In this document: positions 1 to 9,611 of the stretch, piece after piece | How the letters are laid out: each line of letters begins with the position of its first letter | How positions within the stretch are numbered: the first letter of the stretch is position 1 | From: Pararge aegeria | Lineage: Eukaryota; Arthropoda; Insecta; Lepidoptera; Nymphalidae | DNA length: 64,000 nt | NCBI RefSeq assembly: GCF_905163445.1 | Contig: NC_053181.1 | Location: forward strand, 3,534,001 to 3,598,000 | Direction: 5' to 3' | Made by a program: the position numbers and the translations under genes | The notes under the pieces: generated by a model | The model's database searches: none | The model's input: only the letters and a program-made list of their open reading frames with translations | What the model was told of the DNA's origin: nothing

Positions 1-142
1 AGGCACAATTTATTTACTTAATTGCTTATTAAAACATGCAAAAACGTAGTTTAGCTACGTACATTTGTAATTTATGATGAATCTAGCCTATGTACCATTG
101 CAGGTTATTGTACTGAAAGACAGTTTCCCTGACTGATTTTTG

Positions 143-357
143 ACGACCTATCTGGCACAGCGGTGAGTGTTGTGGTATTAAGTTAAAGGTCCCGGGTTCG
201 ATTCCCGGAAAATCAGAAATTACAAACTCCCAAATTTCCCCAAGAAATAACCTAAGCAGCGGAGGTTTTATATAAATGCCATAGTCCCTAATAGGTTAGT
301 CCGCTACCATATTAGACTGCATCATCGTTTATCACAAGGTGAGATTGCAGTCAAGGA
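143..357 (+). mobile_element. SINE-D copy, internally deleted
   Basis: A tRNA-like head has an A box (TGGCACAGCGG) and a B box (GGTTCGATTCC). It is joined directly to the family tail (GACTGCATCATC ... GTGAGATTGCAGTCAAGG). The middle segment seen in the fuller copy at 45267-45550 is missing, as it also is at 60660-60890, so this may be a deleted subfamily. It faces an opposite-strand SINE-D piece just downstream. Confidence 0.75.
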
Positions 358-371
358 GTATGTTAGTCATT

Positions 372-508
372 CGCCTAATCGGTTTCTACGCTACATTGCA
401 CCGGAACACTAAATCACTAATCACTTTGCGGCACGTCGTTGTCGTTAGTGTGGTAACTAGCCACGGTCAAAGCCTCCCACCAGACTAAACCAGAGAAAAT
501 TCGGAAAT
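372..508 (-). mobile_element. SINE-D middle segment, inverted
   Basis: This minus-strand segment matches the SINE-D middle: CCTAATCGGTTTCTACG, then the GGTAACTAGCCACGG stretch, then CCTCCCACCAGACTAAACC. No tRNA head follows. It forms an inverted pair with the copy at 143-357. Confidence 0.65.
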
Positions 509-532
509 CAAATCGTTCGTCATATTAATTTA

Positions 533-645
533 AAGTATTTATGCATATTTATTTATAAAAAAAAATTCTTCAGTCATCTTAGTACCTACCCATAACACAT
601 CTTATGCTTACTTCGGGGCTAGATGGCGATGTGTATATTGTTAGA
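533..645 (+). mobile_element. SINE-A 3' fragment
   Basis: Only the 3' part of SINE-A is present: the CAGTCATCTTAGTACC stretch, CATAACACA, and the diagnostic GGGGCTAGATGGCGATGTGT. The tRNA-like head is absent. Confidence 0.7.
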
Positions 646-704
646 TAGATAGAAAGTCTTTATGTATGCGCAATACAGAAAAAAAAACAAAGGGTAAATA
701 AATA

Positions 705-760
705 TATATCCGCAAAGGAGGCCTTATCGCTTGAAGCGATCTTTTCCAGACAACCTTTGA
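705..760 (-). mobile_element. F-family fragment
   Basis: Contains GGAGGCCTTATCGCTTGAAGCGATC, the minus-strand form of the F motif (GATCGCT ... ATAAGGCCGCC) also seen at 20300-20472, 40120-40200 and 41385-41450. Probably a retrotransposon 3'-region fragment. Confidence 0.5.
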
Positions 761-1195
761 CGTAGCATATTTATATCCAATATCTGATATACGAGTAAGT
801 ACCGGAAACGATATGCGCCTGGATTAATAAATAATTAATACCTATTTCAATGAAACAGGATGACAATTAACGGTCCGTATTGATAATGGTTTGTTGCTAT
901 TATTGGACACAATCAACAGCGGCTCCGGCTAGGTTTAGTACCACAATTTATTGTCAATTAAGTCGATATTATCATTAATTACTGGCCGGAATGATCGAGA
1001 TGCCCGTATATTATTACTGGTTATAATTCTCTATTCATTGTTCTGATCCATTTGGCTGGACGTTAATTTAGGTAACCCACTCATATTGGTCGATCTTGTC
1101 CGGGTAAATTGAGGTCATTACATTTTGGGCATTATACGATAATTGATAGTGATGTAAATAATTATAACATGTTCCCTGGTGTGGATAGTAGACAA

Positions 1196-1241
1196 AGGAT
1201 ATGTGCGTGCATGTGTGTGTGTGCGTGCGTGAGTTTGTGTG
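1196..1241. repeat. GT-rich microsatellite
   Basis: Imperfect (TG)n with CGTG interruptions. It supplied the 8-bp target GTGTGTAG of the MITE that follows. Confidence 0.8.
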
Positions 1242-1248
1242 TGTGTAG

Positions 1249-1544
1249 CAGTGGCGTGCATGGAGGGTATGCACAGGGTATGCAGATTATATAAAATGTA
1301 GAACCTCCAGTTAGAGTTATAAAAAACCTAAGGATAGGCATTGTAAGATTTATAAAAAACCTAACCTTAACATTCAAATTCAAAATTCAAAATTCATTTA
1401 TTTCAAGTAGGCCTAACATAAACACTTTTGAAACGTCAAGTCTGTCTGTTCGTAGTGACTCTACAACTTAAGTATTTATAACTCGCACTGTAGATTTTCT
1501 TCATTGTATATCATCTAAATACCCAGTGCATATGCACGCCACTG
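1249..1544 (+). mobile_element. MITE-K copy 1, hAT-like, with LINE-B insert
   Basis: Starts CAGTGGCGTGCATGG and ends TGCACGCCACTG, giving terminal inverted repeats. A perfect 8-bp duplication GTGTGTAG lies on each side (1241-1248 and 1545-1552). CAGTGGCG ends with 8-bp duplications are typical of hAT transposons. The element is too short to code for a transposase, so it is non-autonomous. A LINE-B 3' fragment interrupts it. Confidence 0.85.
1371..1468 (-). mobile_element. LINE-B 3'-end fragment inside MITE-K
   Basis: Contains an AAATTC-repeat tail, TTATTTCAAGTAGGCCTAA and CACTTTTGAAACGTCAAG, the 3' untranslated end of LINE-B whose coding copy is at 15275-16283. It lies wholly inside MITE-K copy 1, so this LINE arrived later. 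Confidence 0.75.
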
Positions 1545-1609
1545 GTGTGTAGCTATTGGCATATGAACACGATTAAGAATTCTTCAGAGATCATAAGCTT
1601 AGAATAAGT

Positions 1610-1732
1610 GCCAACTATACAACGTGTAACCGAATTACGAAATACTGTTGGAGGGTGCATAAGTTTATTTCATAAGGAATCACTGGAAATATCGGGCATA
1701 GTACCTACGCTACGCGGCGCGTAACTTTTATA
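1610..1732 (+). repeat. X-family copy 1, left part
   Basis: Matches 5985-6060 (CAACGTGTAAC...GAATTACGAAATACTGTTG) and the CATAGTACCTACGCTACG segment shared with 6515 and 56217. The family continues at 2015-2205 beyond a Y-family insertion. No coding capacity seen. Confidence 0.6.
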
Positions 1733-2003
1733 ATAGACTAGATGTGCCCTGCGGCTTCGCCCACGTAATTTTTGGAGGTAGCGTACTGCTACATAGTCTA
1801 CACCTATAGTCATATATGAGATTTTGAGATTTTTTCACAAACATTTTTTTATCTTACGTATTTTTTTTTTTCAATGAAAAGTATACTAAGTTATTTCTAA
1901 TACCTCCAAGAATATGTAAAAAGTTTCATGAAGATCGGTTTAGTAGTTTTCGCGTGAAAGCGTAACACAAACTTACATTCACATTTATAATATTAGTAGG
2001 GAT
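1733..2003 (+). mobile_element. Y-family repeat inserted in X copy 1
   Basis: Starts near ACTAGATGTGCCCTGCGGCTTCGCCC and ends TTTATAATATTAGTAGGGA, with an AAGTTTCATGAAGATCGGTT core. This is a widespread lepidopteran dispersed-repeat signature, probably SINE- or LINE-derived. It separates two X segments that are contiguous in the copies at 6486 and 56217. Confidence 0.7.
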
Positions 2004-2014
2004 AAGAAGGGATT

Positions 2015-2205
2015 AAATAAGTGACAGGAGTCACTTGACTTTAATTTTGCATGTGATGTTAGGGCTTCATCTGATTTTTTTCGATAAAAACTATAGCACT
2101 GGTTTACTCAAAAACAATTCGCGTTTGGTTTTACAGATAAGTCTCAGAGACAGTACATAATGTACCTCTAAAGCCTGTAAAGTAATATTTCGGTTTTCAT
2201 TTACT
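2015..2205 (+). repeat. X-family copy 1, right part
   Basis: GTGACAGGAGTCAC, then ATGTGATGTTAGGGC, then ACAGATAAGTCTCAGAGACAG match 6545-6745 and 56262-56435 in order. Confidence 0.7.
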
Positions 2206-2260
2206 CGTTGTATATTATCTCATATACTCGTTGTTTATATTTAAGTGGGTCCCTGCCTAT

Positions 2261-2531
2261 TGACGGCCGATTGGCGCAGTGCGCAGCGATCCTGCTTTCT
2301 GAGCCAAGGCCGTGGGTTCGATTCCCGCAACTGGACAATGCGGTGTGTGTGATGAATATGACTATTTTTCAGTGTCTGGGTGTTTATCTATATATTATAA
2401 GTATTTATGTATGTTATTCATATAATTATTCATCAGTCATCTTAGTACCCATAACACAAGCTACGCTTACTTTGGGGCTAGATGGCGATGTGTGTATTGT
2501 CGTAGTATATTTATTTATTTTATTTATTTAA
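2261..2531 (+). mobile_element. SINE-A, near full length
   Basis: The head carries an A box (TTGGCGCAGTGCGC) and a B box (GGTTCGATTCC), the internal Pol III promoter of a tRNA-derived SINE. The body follows (TCAGTGTCTGGGTGTTTATC) with the diagnostic tail GGGGCTAGATGGCGATGTGT and a TTTATTTATT end. Confidence 0.9.
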
Positions 2532-2621
2532 GAAAATGTTTTTAATATTTTACTTAAGTTAATCGATTATATTTCTTTTATTCTTAAGGTAATCACATGA
2601 CTCTCCAATAAAATACTAATA

Positions 2622-2735
2622 TTATAAATGAGAAAGTGTGTTTGTTTGTCCTTACTGTATACACTTACTAAGTAGTCAATGAACTTGGTTTGTGGCATAA
2701 AATTAGGTAAAATAGGCTACTTTTTATTACAGCCT
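2622..2735 (-). mobile_element. Y-family 3' fragment
   Basis: ACTAATATTATAAATG followed by GTTTGTTTGTCCTTAC is the minus-strand 3' end of the Y-type repeats, truncated next to the L element. Confidence 0.55.
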
Positions 2736-2740
2736 GGGTA

Positions 2741-3143
2741 GCACTGGCAGGAGTCAAAAATTATATCCCCCGATTCCATCCCCTGGCAGGGAATATTATT
2801 AACGTGTCCACCTGCTTAAGCACGGAAACATGAAACAGGAGAAGTTTACCCCCGTTTATTATTATACACGTATACTAGCGGACCCCAGCGCGATCTGACG
2901 GGATGATTTGTGAATCTAAACCATCCAGGGTGCCACCCAAACGTATACCAAAAAATTCATTCAAAGGAGTTTAGGAGGAGTTCAATGACATACACACGCA
3001 CACGAGAATATATAAAGATTATTTCGATATTATATCCACTTCTGCGCCAATGCTCTGAGAGTTGATAAAGATGTGGGAGAAGTTACATTTTTATCCTTTC
3101 CCCGGGGAGACAATTGTCTCCTGCTAGCCGTGCAGGAAAAGAA
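2741..3143. mobile_element. MITE-L copy 1, interrupted
   Basis: The left end (TAGCACTGGCAGGAGTC) and right end (GTCTCCTGCTAGCCGTGCAGG) are degenerate inverted repeats. Internal GGAGAAGTTTACCCCCGTTTATT and GCTCTGAGAGTT match the copy at 33985-34228. It is longer than that copy because of an insert at about 2876-3012. Confidence 0.6.
2876..3012 (+). mobile_element. Short repeat inserted in MITE-L
   Basis: The block starts CTAGCGGACCCCAGCGCG and ends AATGACATACACACGCACAC. It is absent from the otherwise parallel L copy at 33985-34228, where ACACATATATTATTTGG is continuous. I recognise the type as a common lepidopteran dispersed repeat but cannot name it. Confidence 0.55.
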
Positions 3144-3227
3144 TCGGTTCTCACGGAATTAGTAAAAAACAGTAGGTAATAAGGCGAACAACGGATAGTA
3201 CTAGGATAGAGTCTGTTTATTTCGCGC

Positions 3228-3408
3228 CGTTCACAATAGCCTATAGCTGCCCACTGCTGGACTAAAATCCTCTACTGATGGGAGGCCCATAATCACCACG
3301 CTAAGCAGACGGGTTGGTGGTCGCAATAGAAGTAGTACCGAGGACGCTGCTGTTCTTAGTTATATTTCCTTAGTCGCTTCGTACGACACCCGCTGGAAGA
3401 GGAGGGGA
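3228..3408 (-). repeat. H-family repeat
   Basis: CTGCTGGACTAAAATCC, CATAATCACCACGCT, ACCGAGGACGCTGCTG and CGTACGACACCCGCTGGAAG match, in reverse, the plus copies at 8240, 34232 and 38695. Non-coding and of unknown class. It abuts a LINE-C 3' end. Confidence 0.65.
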
Positions 3409-3735
3409 AGTCAAAGTCAAATATTTCTTTATTGAAATAAATGGTACTTTTGATACATTACATGTAAAATATGACATAGAAGTGAGTTGATGGGGATAAC
3501 TAAATTCGTAAACATAAAACTAAAGCTACGAGGGTCCTAAACGCGCCTTAGTCTAAGAAGAAGCCCACAACAAACTTAGACGGTTGTTTTTTTTTATCAC
3601 CATCTCACATTGTCATTTAATACTATTAAAGAAGCAACCTGGTTAGAGCAATAATTTACACCGAAGCATTTTTTCGTTAACCTAGTCCTTCATACTATAA
3701 TAGGACTTTTCCATAAGCTTTTGTATTCACGCGGC
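3409..3735 (-). mobile_element. LINE-C 3' region
   Basis: GTCAAAGTCAAATATTTC tail, GTACTTTTGATACATTACATG, CTAAAGCTACGAGGGT and ATCACCATCTCACATTGTC match the 3' untranslated part of LINE-C (compare 35166-35500 and 62220-62755, where coding sequence remains). 5'-truncated. Confidence 0.75.
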
Positions 3736-3762
3736 TCAATATCATTCCCAACAACTCTAAAT

Positions 3763-3997
3763 AAAATTAATAAATAAATATACTAAGACTATACAAACAT
3801 CGCCATCTAGCCCCAAAGTAAGCGTAGCTTGTGTTATAGGTACTGAGATGACTGATGCATATCTAGACTTATGAAATACAAATAAACACCCACACAGTGA
3901 AAAACTTTCATGTTCATCACACAAACATTTTCCAGTTGTGGGCATAGAACCCACCCTGTACTCAGAAAGCAGGGTCACCACTACGCCAAGTGGCCTT
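3763..3997 (-). mobile_element. SINE-A, minus strand
   Basis: CATCGCCATCTAGCCCCAAAG tail, body and CAGTTGTGGGCATAGAACCC head are present. The head is slightly diverged. Confidence 0.85.
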
Positions 3998-4261
3998 TAA
4001 ATTTTCACCAAGAAATATGCAGCAAGCACATATTTAGATGATGGAATTAAAAGTTTTGAATCATACCTTTGTACCTTCGTGTAAATCCCAAGCCCTCGTG
4101 AATACAAAGCAAACATCGCTTCATTCGGGCCTTGAGATTGTTTGCGAGGCCATTGTGTCAATACTCAGTACCAATTTACATGGGTCCCACGAAAACCACG
4201 CTGCGATATGTACACATTTCATTTTAGCCTTAATACTCGTTGTTAACGGTTTAATCATAGA

Positions 4262-4350
4262 ATGAAGAGCATACAGAAACCGTGTACACGACTCATATTG
4301 AAACATCAAAAAACCACTCCACTTTAGATTGGTTTGTCGAACTAATAAAC
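4262..4350 (-). repeat. T-family fragment
   Basis: Shares CATATTGAAACATCAAA and ACCACTCCACTTTAG with 8855-8945. Dispersed repeat of unknown class. Confidence 0.45.
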
Positions 4351-4482
4351 TCGTACTGTAAAATCCTATTATTATGTTAAAGATTACTTAAACGATAAAA
4401 AAGCTTGGGTATGAATTGCTATATCTTCAAATTTCAATATTAATTGACTGTGAGATGTGATAACAAAAGATTTTTATTGTAG

Positions 4483-4650
4483 TGTAACACTTTGTAAGTT
4501 AACGATATGTACGCACTACGAAAAAAAATAAAAAAAGGCAGGCGGGTGAGTCGACGCGGCGGATCAGGGTATATTCTATAGGATAGCGGGGTAAATACGA
4601 GAGCGTGGGGGCACGCTAACACTTTATAAGTTAACGATATGTACGCACCA
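4483..4650. repeat. 32-bp direct repeat pair
   Basis: TAACACTTTGTAAGTTAACG at 4483 recurs with one change at 4616, each followed by ATATGTACGCAC. The copies are 133 bp apart, with an A-run and a GC-rich spacer between them. Confidence 0.7.
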
Positions 4651-4880
4651 CTACCTAGATGCAAATTGGAACTGCATGTATACTGTGCAGAGTAAACATG
4701 TCTCAAGCTGTGCAATCACAGCTTCAATTAATCCAAGTCGGCTGAAACAAACTGCTAGTACCTTGTTGACGCGCGTGCTCTACTGCAATCGCTGACTGAG
4801 GACTTGAGCCAATTAATCTAAGTCAGCATAAGAAAACATATAGGACGTAACAAATAAACTTACAAAAAAGTTTGAAAAGA

Positions 4881-4975
4881 CGACCTCCATGGCGCAACGG
4901 TGAGCGCTGTGAATTTGAGTACGTGCTCCCGAGTACGATTCCCGGCATTATAATTTCTGAATTTACTCTGGTCTG
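4881..4975 (+). mobile_element. SINE-D 5' half, plus arm of an inverted pair
   Basis: The head CGACCTCCATGGCGCAACGG carries an A box and is followed by a B-box-like GAGTACGATTCCCGG and TTTACTCTGGTCTGG. It stops at the point where an oppositely oriented SINE-D begins. Confidence 0.75.
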
Positions 4976-5157
4976 GACACTAAATCGCTATTTAGTGTCT
5001 TTGTCGGTAGGTGGTAACTAGCCACGGTCAAAGCCTCCCACCAGACCTGACCAGAGACATTTCAAAAATTATAAATTCCCAAATTACCTCTGCTTAGATT
5101 CGACCCCGGGACCTCCTACTTAAATTCCCAACGCTCAACGTTGCGATGGGGAGGTCG
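4976..5157 (-). mobile_element. SINE-D, minus arm of an inverted pair
   Basis: Middle and head lie on the minus strand: GTAACTAGCCACGG, CCTCCCACCAGACC, then a reversed B box (TCGACCCCGGGACC) and the head end TGGGGAGGTCG. With 4881-4975 it makes a fold-back structure. Confidence 0.75.
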
Positions 5158-5294
5158 CGAAAACATCTAAATATCATTTGACTTAAAGAGACATAATATA
5201 TATATCGTAAATTATATTTCTTAAGTTAAACAATCTTCGTCAAATATTAGTGAGAATAAACGTGGTCTCTAAGAAGTATACTTAAAGTCGTCCA

Positions 5295-5450
5295 TAGTCG
5301 ACTATCATCAATTGTATATAACAGTCGACTGCTGGACTAATGGTCGCATGGTGATTTTCTATCTGATCAGCGTGGTGATTAGGAGGAAACGGAAGCGCTC
5401 ATAATATTGCTCATAATCACTACGCTGTGCAGACGAGTTGTGGCCGCAGG
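5295..5450 (-). repeat. H-family repeat, degraded
   Basis: CAGTCGACTGCTGGAC, CAGCGTGGTGATTA and CATAATCACTACGCTGTGCAGACG correspond to H motifs, rearranged with an internal duplication. Confidence 0.4.
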
Positions 5451-5500
5451 TATTCCATTTTCATTATTGAATCACCCCCAACCATAATATTATAATAATT

Positions 5501-5708
5501 TATATACTACAACGCACACATCGCCATCTAGCCCCACAGTAAGCGTAGCTTGTGTTATGGGTACTGAGATGACTAATGAATATTTTTATGAATAATATAC
5601 ATAAATACTTATAATATACATATAAACACCCAGACACTGGAAAACATTCATGCTCATCACACAAACATTTTCCAGTTGTGGGAATCGAAACTACGCCAAT
5701 CGGCCGTC
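5501..5708 (-). mobile_element. SINE-A with head deletion
   Basis: The tail and body are intact, but GTTGTGGGAATCGAAAC runs straight into TACGCCAATCGGCCGTC. About 40 bp between the B and A boxes are therefore missing. With that spacing lost, Pol III transcription is unlikely. Confidence 0.85.
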
Positions 5709-5710
5709 AA

Positions 5711-5795
5711 ACAATGCTGCTTAAATGCAGGAGAAAGCATGGCGAAAGTACTTCCCCGGACGAGCACCCTACAAAAGTTCTACAGTACCAATTAT
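5711..5795 (+). repeat. G-family fragment
   Basis: AATGCTGCTTAAATGCAGGAG, GCATGGCGAAAGTACTTCCC and GGACGAGC match the 3' part of the G repeat at 7968-8208. Confidence 0.55.
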
Positions 5796-5984
5796 TGTCT
5801 ACAGTCCCCAGTATCTGTATCCAATACAAACATGGGCGTGTGCAAACAAATGTACGGGAAGATGCTTGCAGTTCGCCCGCATTTAATCGCATCTTCTGCA
5901 AACCTGAAACACCTATAGCGCAGTATAGTGCTTATGTTTGTTAGTAACCTGGTAAACAAACAAACACTAATATGTAGCTAATAT

Positions 5985-6137
5985 ACAACGTGTAACGGAA
6001 TTACGAAATACTGTTGAAGGGCGCATAGGTATATTTCATAAGGAATCATCCTGTAAAATAATTAAATCAAACTTATTTCTCCATATAAACTAATTCAAAA
6101 CATTGTTGGTAAGTTTTTACTTATGAATATATTGAAG
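5985..6137 (+). repeat. X-family copy 2, left part
   Basis: Matches X copy 1 (CAACGTGTAACGGAATTACG) and X copy 3 (ACTAATTCA ... GTTTTTACTTATGA ... TTGAAGATA). A SINE-A interrupts it after GAAGATA. Confidence 0.6.
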
Positions 6138-6485
6138 ATAAATAAAATAAATAAATAAATATACTACGACAATACGACACATCGCCATCTAGCCCCAAAG
6201 TAAGCGTAGCTTGTGTTATGGGTGCTAAGATGACTGATGAATATTTTTTTATGAATAATTTACATAAATACTTATAAAATACATATAAACACGCAGACAC
6301 TGAAAAACATTTATTTTTATTTTTATTTTTATTTTATTTTTTATTTTTTTTTTTATTTTTTTTTTTTTTTTTGGGTGATGAACATTCCTGTTCATCACCC
6401 AAACTTTTTCCAGTTGTAGGAATCGAACCCACGGCCTTTGACCCAGAAAGCAGGGTCGCTGCCCACAGCGCCAATCGACCGTCAA
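6138..6485 (-). mobile_element. SINE-A with T-rich expansion
   Basis: A complete SINE-A from TAAATAAATATACTACGAC to the head GCCAATCGACCGTC. Its body is broken by a T/A homopurine-homopyrimidine expansion at about 6308-6372, making it roughly 70-80 bp longer than its siblings. It is inserted within X copy 2. Confidence 0.85.
6308..6372. repeat. (TTTTTA)n / poly-T low-complexity expansion
   Basis: Runs of TTTTTA grade into an 18-base T run next to GGGTGATGAAC. It replaces the sequence seen between body and head in other SINE-A copies. Confidence 0.85.
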
Positions 6486-6745
6486 TAATAAATAATAGAT
6501 AAAAGAACGACTCGTGCATAGTACCTACGCTACGCGACGCTTACCTAATAAAGGGACAGGAGTCACTTTAACATTAACTTTTTAGGTGATGTTATGGCTG
6601 TATCTGATTATTTCCAGTAAAAACTATGGCAATGGTTTAGGTACTCAATTCTGTTAGCGTTTCGGTCTCACAGATAAGTCTCAGAGACAGATTTACTGTT
6701 TCTCTAAAGACTCTGAAAAATGATTTCGGTTTTCATTTACACGTT
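6486..6745 (+). repeat. X-family copy 2, right part
   Basis: CATAGTACCTACGCTACGCGACGC, GGGACAGGAGTCAC and ACAGATAAGTCTCAGAGACAG continue X after the SINE. The downstream 75-codon open frame at 6720-6947 has no recognisable domain. Confidence 0.65.
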
Positions 6746-7230
6746 GTTTACAATAGCCTATATACTTGATGAAAAAGCGGTGATAGCCAAGTGTTTACGG
6801 ATTAAGGACCTACCTTTAACGGAGTACGGAGTTATGTGCGGATTATATTATGAAGACATAATGAAACTACAATTTGAAGCTACAGCAGGTAGTTTGAAAT
6901 ATTTGGAATTTGAGTTTAGAATGTATAGAATATTTAAATACAATTAGTATAACTTCGATGGTGATAGATGGCGTCACTAGTACTTTATCTCGCACTTCGT
7001 CCTAGTATAATATAGTCGTGAGAACCCGGCGTAATAGTCAGTTCAAGATCAGATCACCTATGGTTCTATATACTTATATGTATATTAGCTTAGTGAGTAA
7101 CCTTGGTGCGAGAAACAACATTGATACAGGCTATTCAAGATCTCCGATGTTTTTTTTTTATATCCATACAGCCCTAAAGCTATGCAACTTGGTAGCAAGG
7201 ACGATGCTGTCTAAGCTGGTAGTGAACTAA

Positions 7231-7447
7231 GCTGTTAGGAGAGTATGGCAGTTATATAATTCACCAAATCGGTTTCTACGTGGTATCTTATTTAAATGTT
7301 AAAACGCTTATCGGTACATCTTTGTAGGAAGGTGGGAGGGGGACCTGACCGGAATTATAAGAAGGATATTTATTATAAGGTCTACATAACCCGGGACTTC
7401 CCACTTATAAGCTCTCATATAACAGCTCTCACCACTGTGCCAGAGTA
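7231..7447 (-). mobile_element. SINE-D, minus strand, degraded
   Basis: CCAAATCGGTTTCTACG, ACGCTTATCGGTACATCTTTG, a reversed B box (AACCCGGGACTTCCCACTT) and a reversed A box (CTCACCACTGTGCCAGAG) follow in the expected order. Confidence 0.7.
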
Positions 7448-7739
7448 GTCAAATTACATAAAAGGTAGAGTATGCCTTACCTGTAATAACATTTGTCCTT
7501 TTAATGAATAAATAAATAGTGTTTAGCTCACGATTTATGTAGCACCATTGTTTTAGCAGCTAAGTATAATAGGCACGTTATTTAAATTCATAAACCACCT
7601 GCACTTTAGTTAGGAACTCGGCGCCGTGCTACATCTGTAATTCTAATTAGGATAAAACAACGCGGAACCGTGTCGGTTATGTGTTGCGAATTAATTATTC
7701 ACTTTTAACCACTCACGGATAACGAGGTGTGAGTTGAGA

Positions 7740-7910
7740 GTCTCTAGGTTTAACGTTTTTTTACGTGACAATGTATTTTAATCGATAAACTCTGGCTGCA
7801 CGCACGAAAAAGCATGACTCATTTGTCACGTTCCGCCTGAGCCGAGCGTGCAGGCGAGAGCGCGGAATAAACGAAAGAGAGGCACGGCCTAACCTAACTC
7901 GGACGCACGT
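7740..7910. other. CpG-rich island-like segment
   Basis: Dense in CG around GCACGCACGAAAAAGCATG, GTCACGTTCCGCCTGAGC and GCGAGAGCGCGG, against an AT-rich background. It could be the promoter-proximal part of a transposon or a host regulatory segment. No reading frame is visible. Confidence 0.35.
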
Positions 7911-7967
7911 TACGCCTGTAAACCGAATTTATAGACAAGTGACCACCAATTTTTTTTATAGCGATAG

Positions 7968-8208
7968 TTGACCGACCAACCAAATGACCCACCTGGTGGT
8001 AAGCGAAATACCATCGCCTATAAACAAGGCAATACTAAGCAAGCAGGGCATCCTAAAAATTGCCGCCCTGTGTCCATCGACCTGAAGCGTAGGTGTTCAC
8101 GTGCCTGTAATTTCACCATTGCAAAACAGCATTGCAACAATGCTGCTTTCGGCAGAAATAAGCATGACGGTACTTCCCCGAACGAGTTCTGTCACAAATA
8201 GCTCTACT
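7968..8208 (+). repeat. G-family repeat, longest copy
   Basis: CCCACCTGGTGGTAAGCG, ATCGCCTATAAACA, GTCCATCGACCTGAAGCG, a GCTGCTTTCGGCAGAAATAAG hairpin and ACTTCCCCGAACGAGTTCTG. Related copies are at 27098 and 54092. The 77-codon open frame across it does not resemble a protein family. Confidence 0.6.
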
Positions 8209-8239
8209 CCTACTAAAAAAACATCGGTAATGTCTTTTA

Positions 8240-8432
8240 GTAGACCTTAGACGTGCTCTGTGGAGATGGCATATTAGAATATAGTTGTCACCACCCCTCC
8301 TCTGCCCGCGAGTGGCAACTAAGGGAATATAACGGGGAGCGGGCAGCAGCGTCCTCTGTGCTACTACTACCGTCTACTGCGATCACCAAGGCGATCATCA
8401 GCGACTGCCCGACGGGAACTCTCCGTGGTTGC
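8240..8432 (+). repeat. H-family repeat, plus strand
   Basis: GTGGAGATGGCATATTAGAATA, CACCACCCCTCCTCTGCC, GGGCAGCAGCGTCCTC and CTACTGCGATCACC match H. It ends at a poly-T run where another repeat begins. Confidence 0.65.
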
Positions 8433-8434
8433 CG

Positions 8435-8760
8435 GTTTTTTTTTTTTTTTTTTTATTTATTTATCAAATAAAGCAATTACAATAAAATGGTTAGTATAAA
8501 AACACCGAAAAAACCGCAGAGGTTTGTCCTCGGTGCCTATCTACAACGATTACCTAAGGTGTTAATTAGAAGAATAAAACCAGCTGTGGGAAAAACATAC
8601 TGCTACATTGTAGAACGATTAACACGCAAATAAGGCTAAACACCTAGGTAAGACTCAGTTCGTTGCACACAGGGCAGCACTTTGAACGAGATGTGATTCC
8701 GTAGTCTAGCCCAGCGTCTAAAAAGCCGCCGGGCTGTGTCGATTGGCGGCTTTGTGGTTC
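8435..8760 (-). mobile_element. Possible LINE 3' region
   Basis: A T-run with TTTATTTATTTATC at the left edge looks like the reversed tail of a retroelement. The GC-richer body (AAAAGCCGCCGGGCTGTG) lacks recognisable coding sequence. Class not determined. Confidence 0.3.
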
Positions 8761-8854
8761 CAGACGACAAGAAAATCACAGTACAACCGTATACTGTGAA
8801 GTCCAATTGTTCTTACTTGTCTTATACTGTAAACAATCTTTTTATTTCAGTATC

Positions 8855-8945
8855 AGAATTAAGAACATTCATAAACCCTGTACGCAATTAATATTGAAGC
8901 ATCAAAAACCACTCCAATTTAGTAGTGTTTCTCGAAGAGCCGGTT
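8855..8945 (-). repeat. T-family fragment
   Basis: AATATTGAAGCATCAAAAACC and ACTCCAATTTAGTAG match 4262-4350. Confidence 0.45.
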
Positions 8946-9059
8946 AGTAATTTTATTCCATTTAGCAGGTGACAGTAATTATTTTACCTCTAATCTAATG
9001 TTTTAAACGTTTGCCATATAGGGAAAAATGCGAATAGTTTGTGAACTAGCAACAGTTGG

Positions 9060-9185
9060 CGGGTGTACAGTGAGACTTGCGCGGTGCGTTTTCACTGTTT
9101 TTGGACACTAAGACACTTCATGTAATGATGGCTGAATGAGGATTCTGTATGTTCTTAATTCCGTGCTTTGAGCGTAGTTTTTTTC
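9060..9185 (+). repeat. Dispersed repeat with TTTTCACTGTTTTTGG motif
   Basis: GCGTTTTCACTGTTTTTGG, ATGGCTGAATGAGGATTCTG and TATGTTCTTAATTCCGTG recur in pieces at 18000-18050 (minus strand) and 18360-18385. Unknown class. Confidence 0.4.
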
Positions 9186-9611
9186 AACATCGTTATAAAA
9201 ATCTCTCTTGATCGTGTTTATTTTTATTAATTTTTTCGAACTTTTTTTTTATATATTTTTAAAACATACTTTAAACTAATAAGTAATGAAAAGATTGATT
9301 ATATTATAAGCATAATTAGAAAAAATTGAGTGTGAATAATAAACATTTCACAGCTAAACCTTAAATGTACTAGTGCCAGTTTTATTCAAGTCAAAATAAT
9401 TGCATTCCTGATTGCGCCGCCACCTACACGGACGTGTTTGCTTTATTAAGTAGATGTGTTTAATGTTTCGCTTCTAGTTTTGTGACACAACCGGTTGCGT
9501 TGTAAATGCAAGCGTCTGTGTCTTTCAACTTCACGTGAAGCTCTTTTTGGCGAATAGAATAATGTCAGATGTAAGCAGACTTGCTTTATCTTCTTATTGT
9601 ACCTCTAACAC

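Noticed and set aside
2261..2340. SINE-A and SINE-D heads as tRNA genes
   Set aside because: They have A and B boxes but lack a pairing acceptor stem and anticodon arm, and they recur with the same non-tRNA bodies.
2208..2531. 107-codon open frame as a gene
   Set aside because: It is SINE-A read through in one frame; the same peptide words recur at 9739, 37068 and, reversed, at 3757.
6720..6947. 75-codon frame after the X repeat
   Set aside because: It starts within repeat X and shows no motif, signal peptide or splice signals. The protein-like look is not enough.
7470..7500. ATTACAG|GTAAGG (minus strand) as a ratchet site
   Set aside because: The upstream tract is purine-mixed and short, so an acceptor is unlikely.
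7740..7910. CpG-rich segment as a housekeeping promoter
   Set aside because: No transcript start elements or adjacent reading frame are visible, and similar CG-rich blocks occur in lepidopteran repeats.
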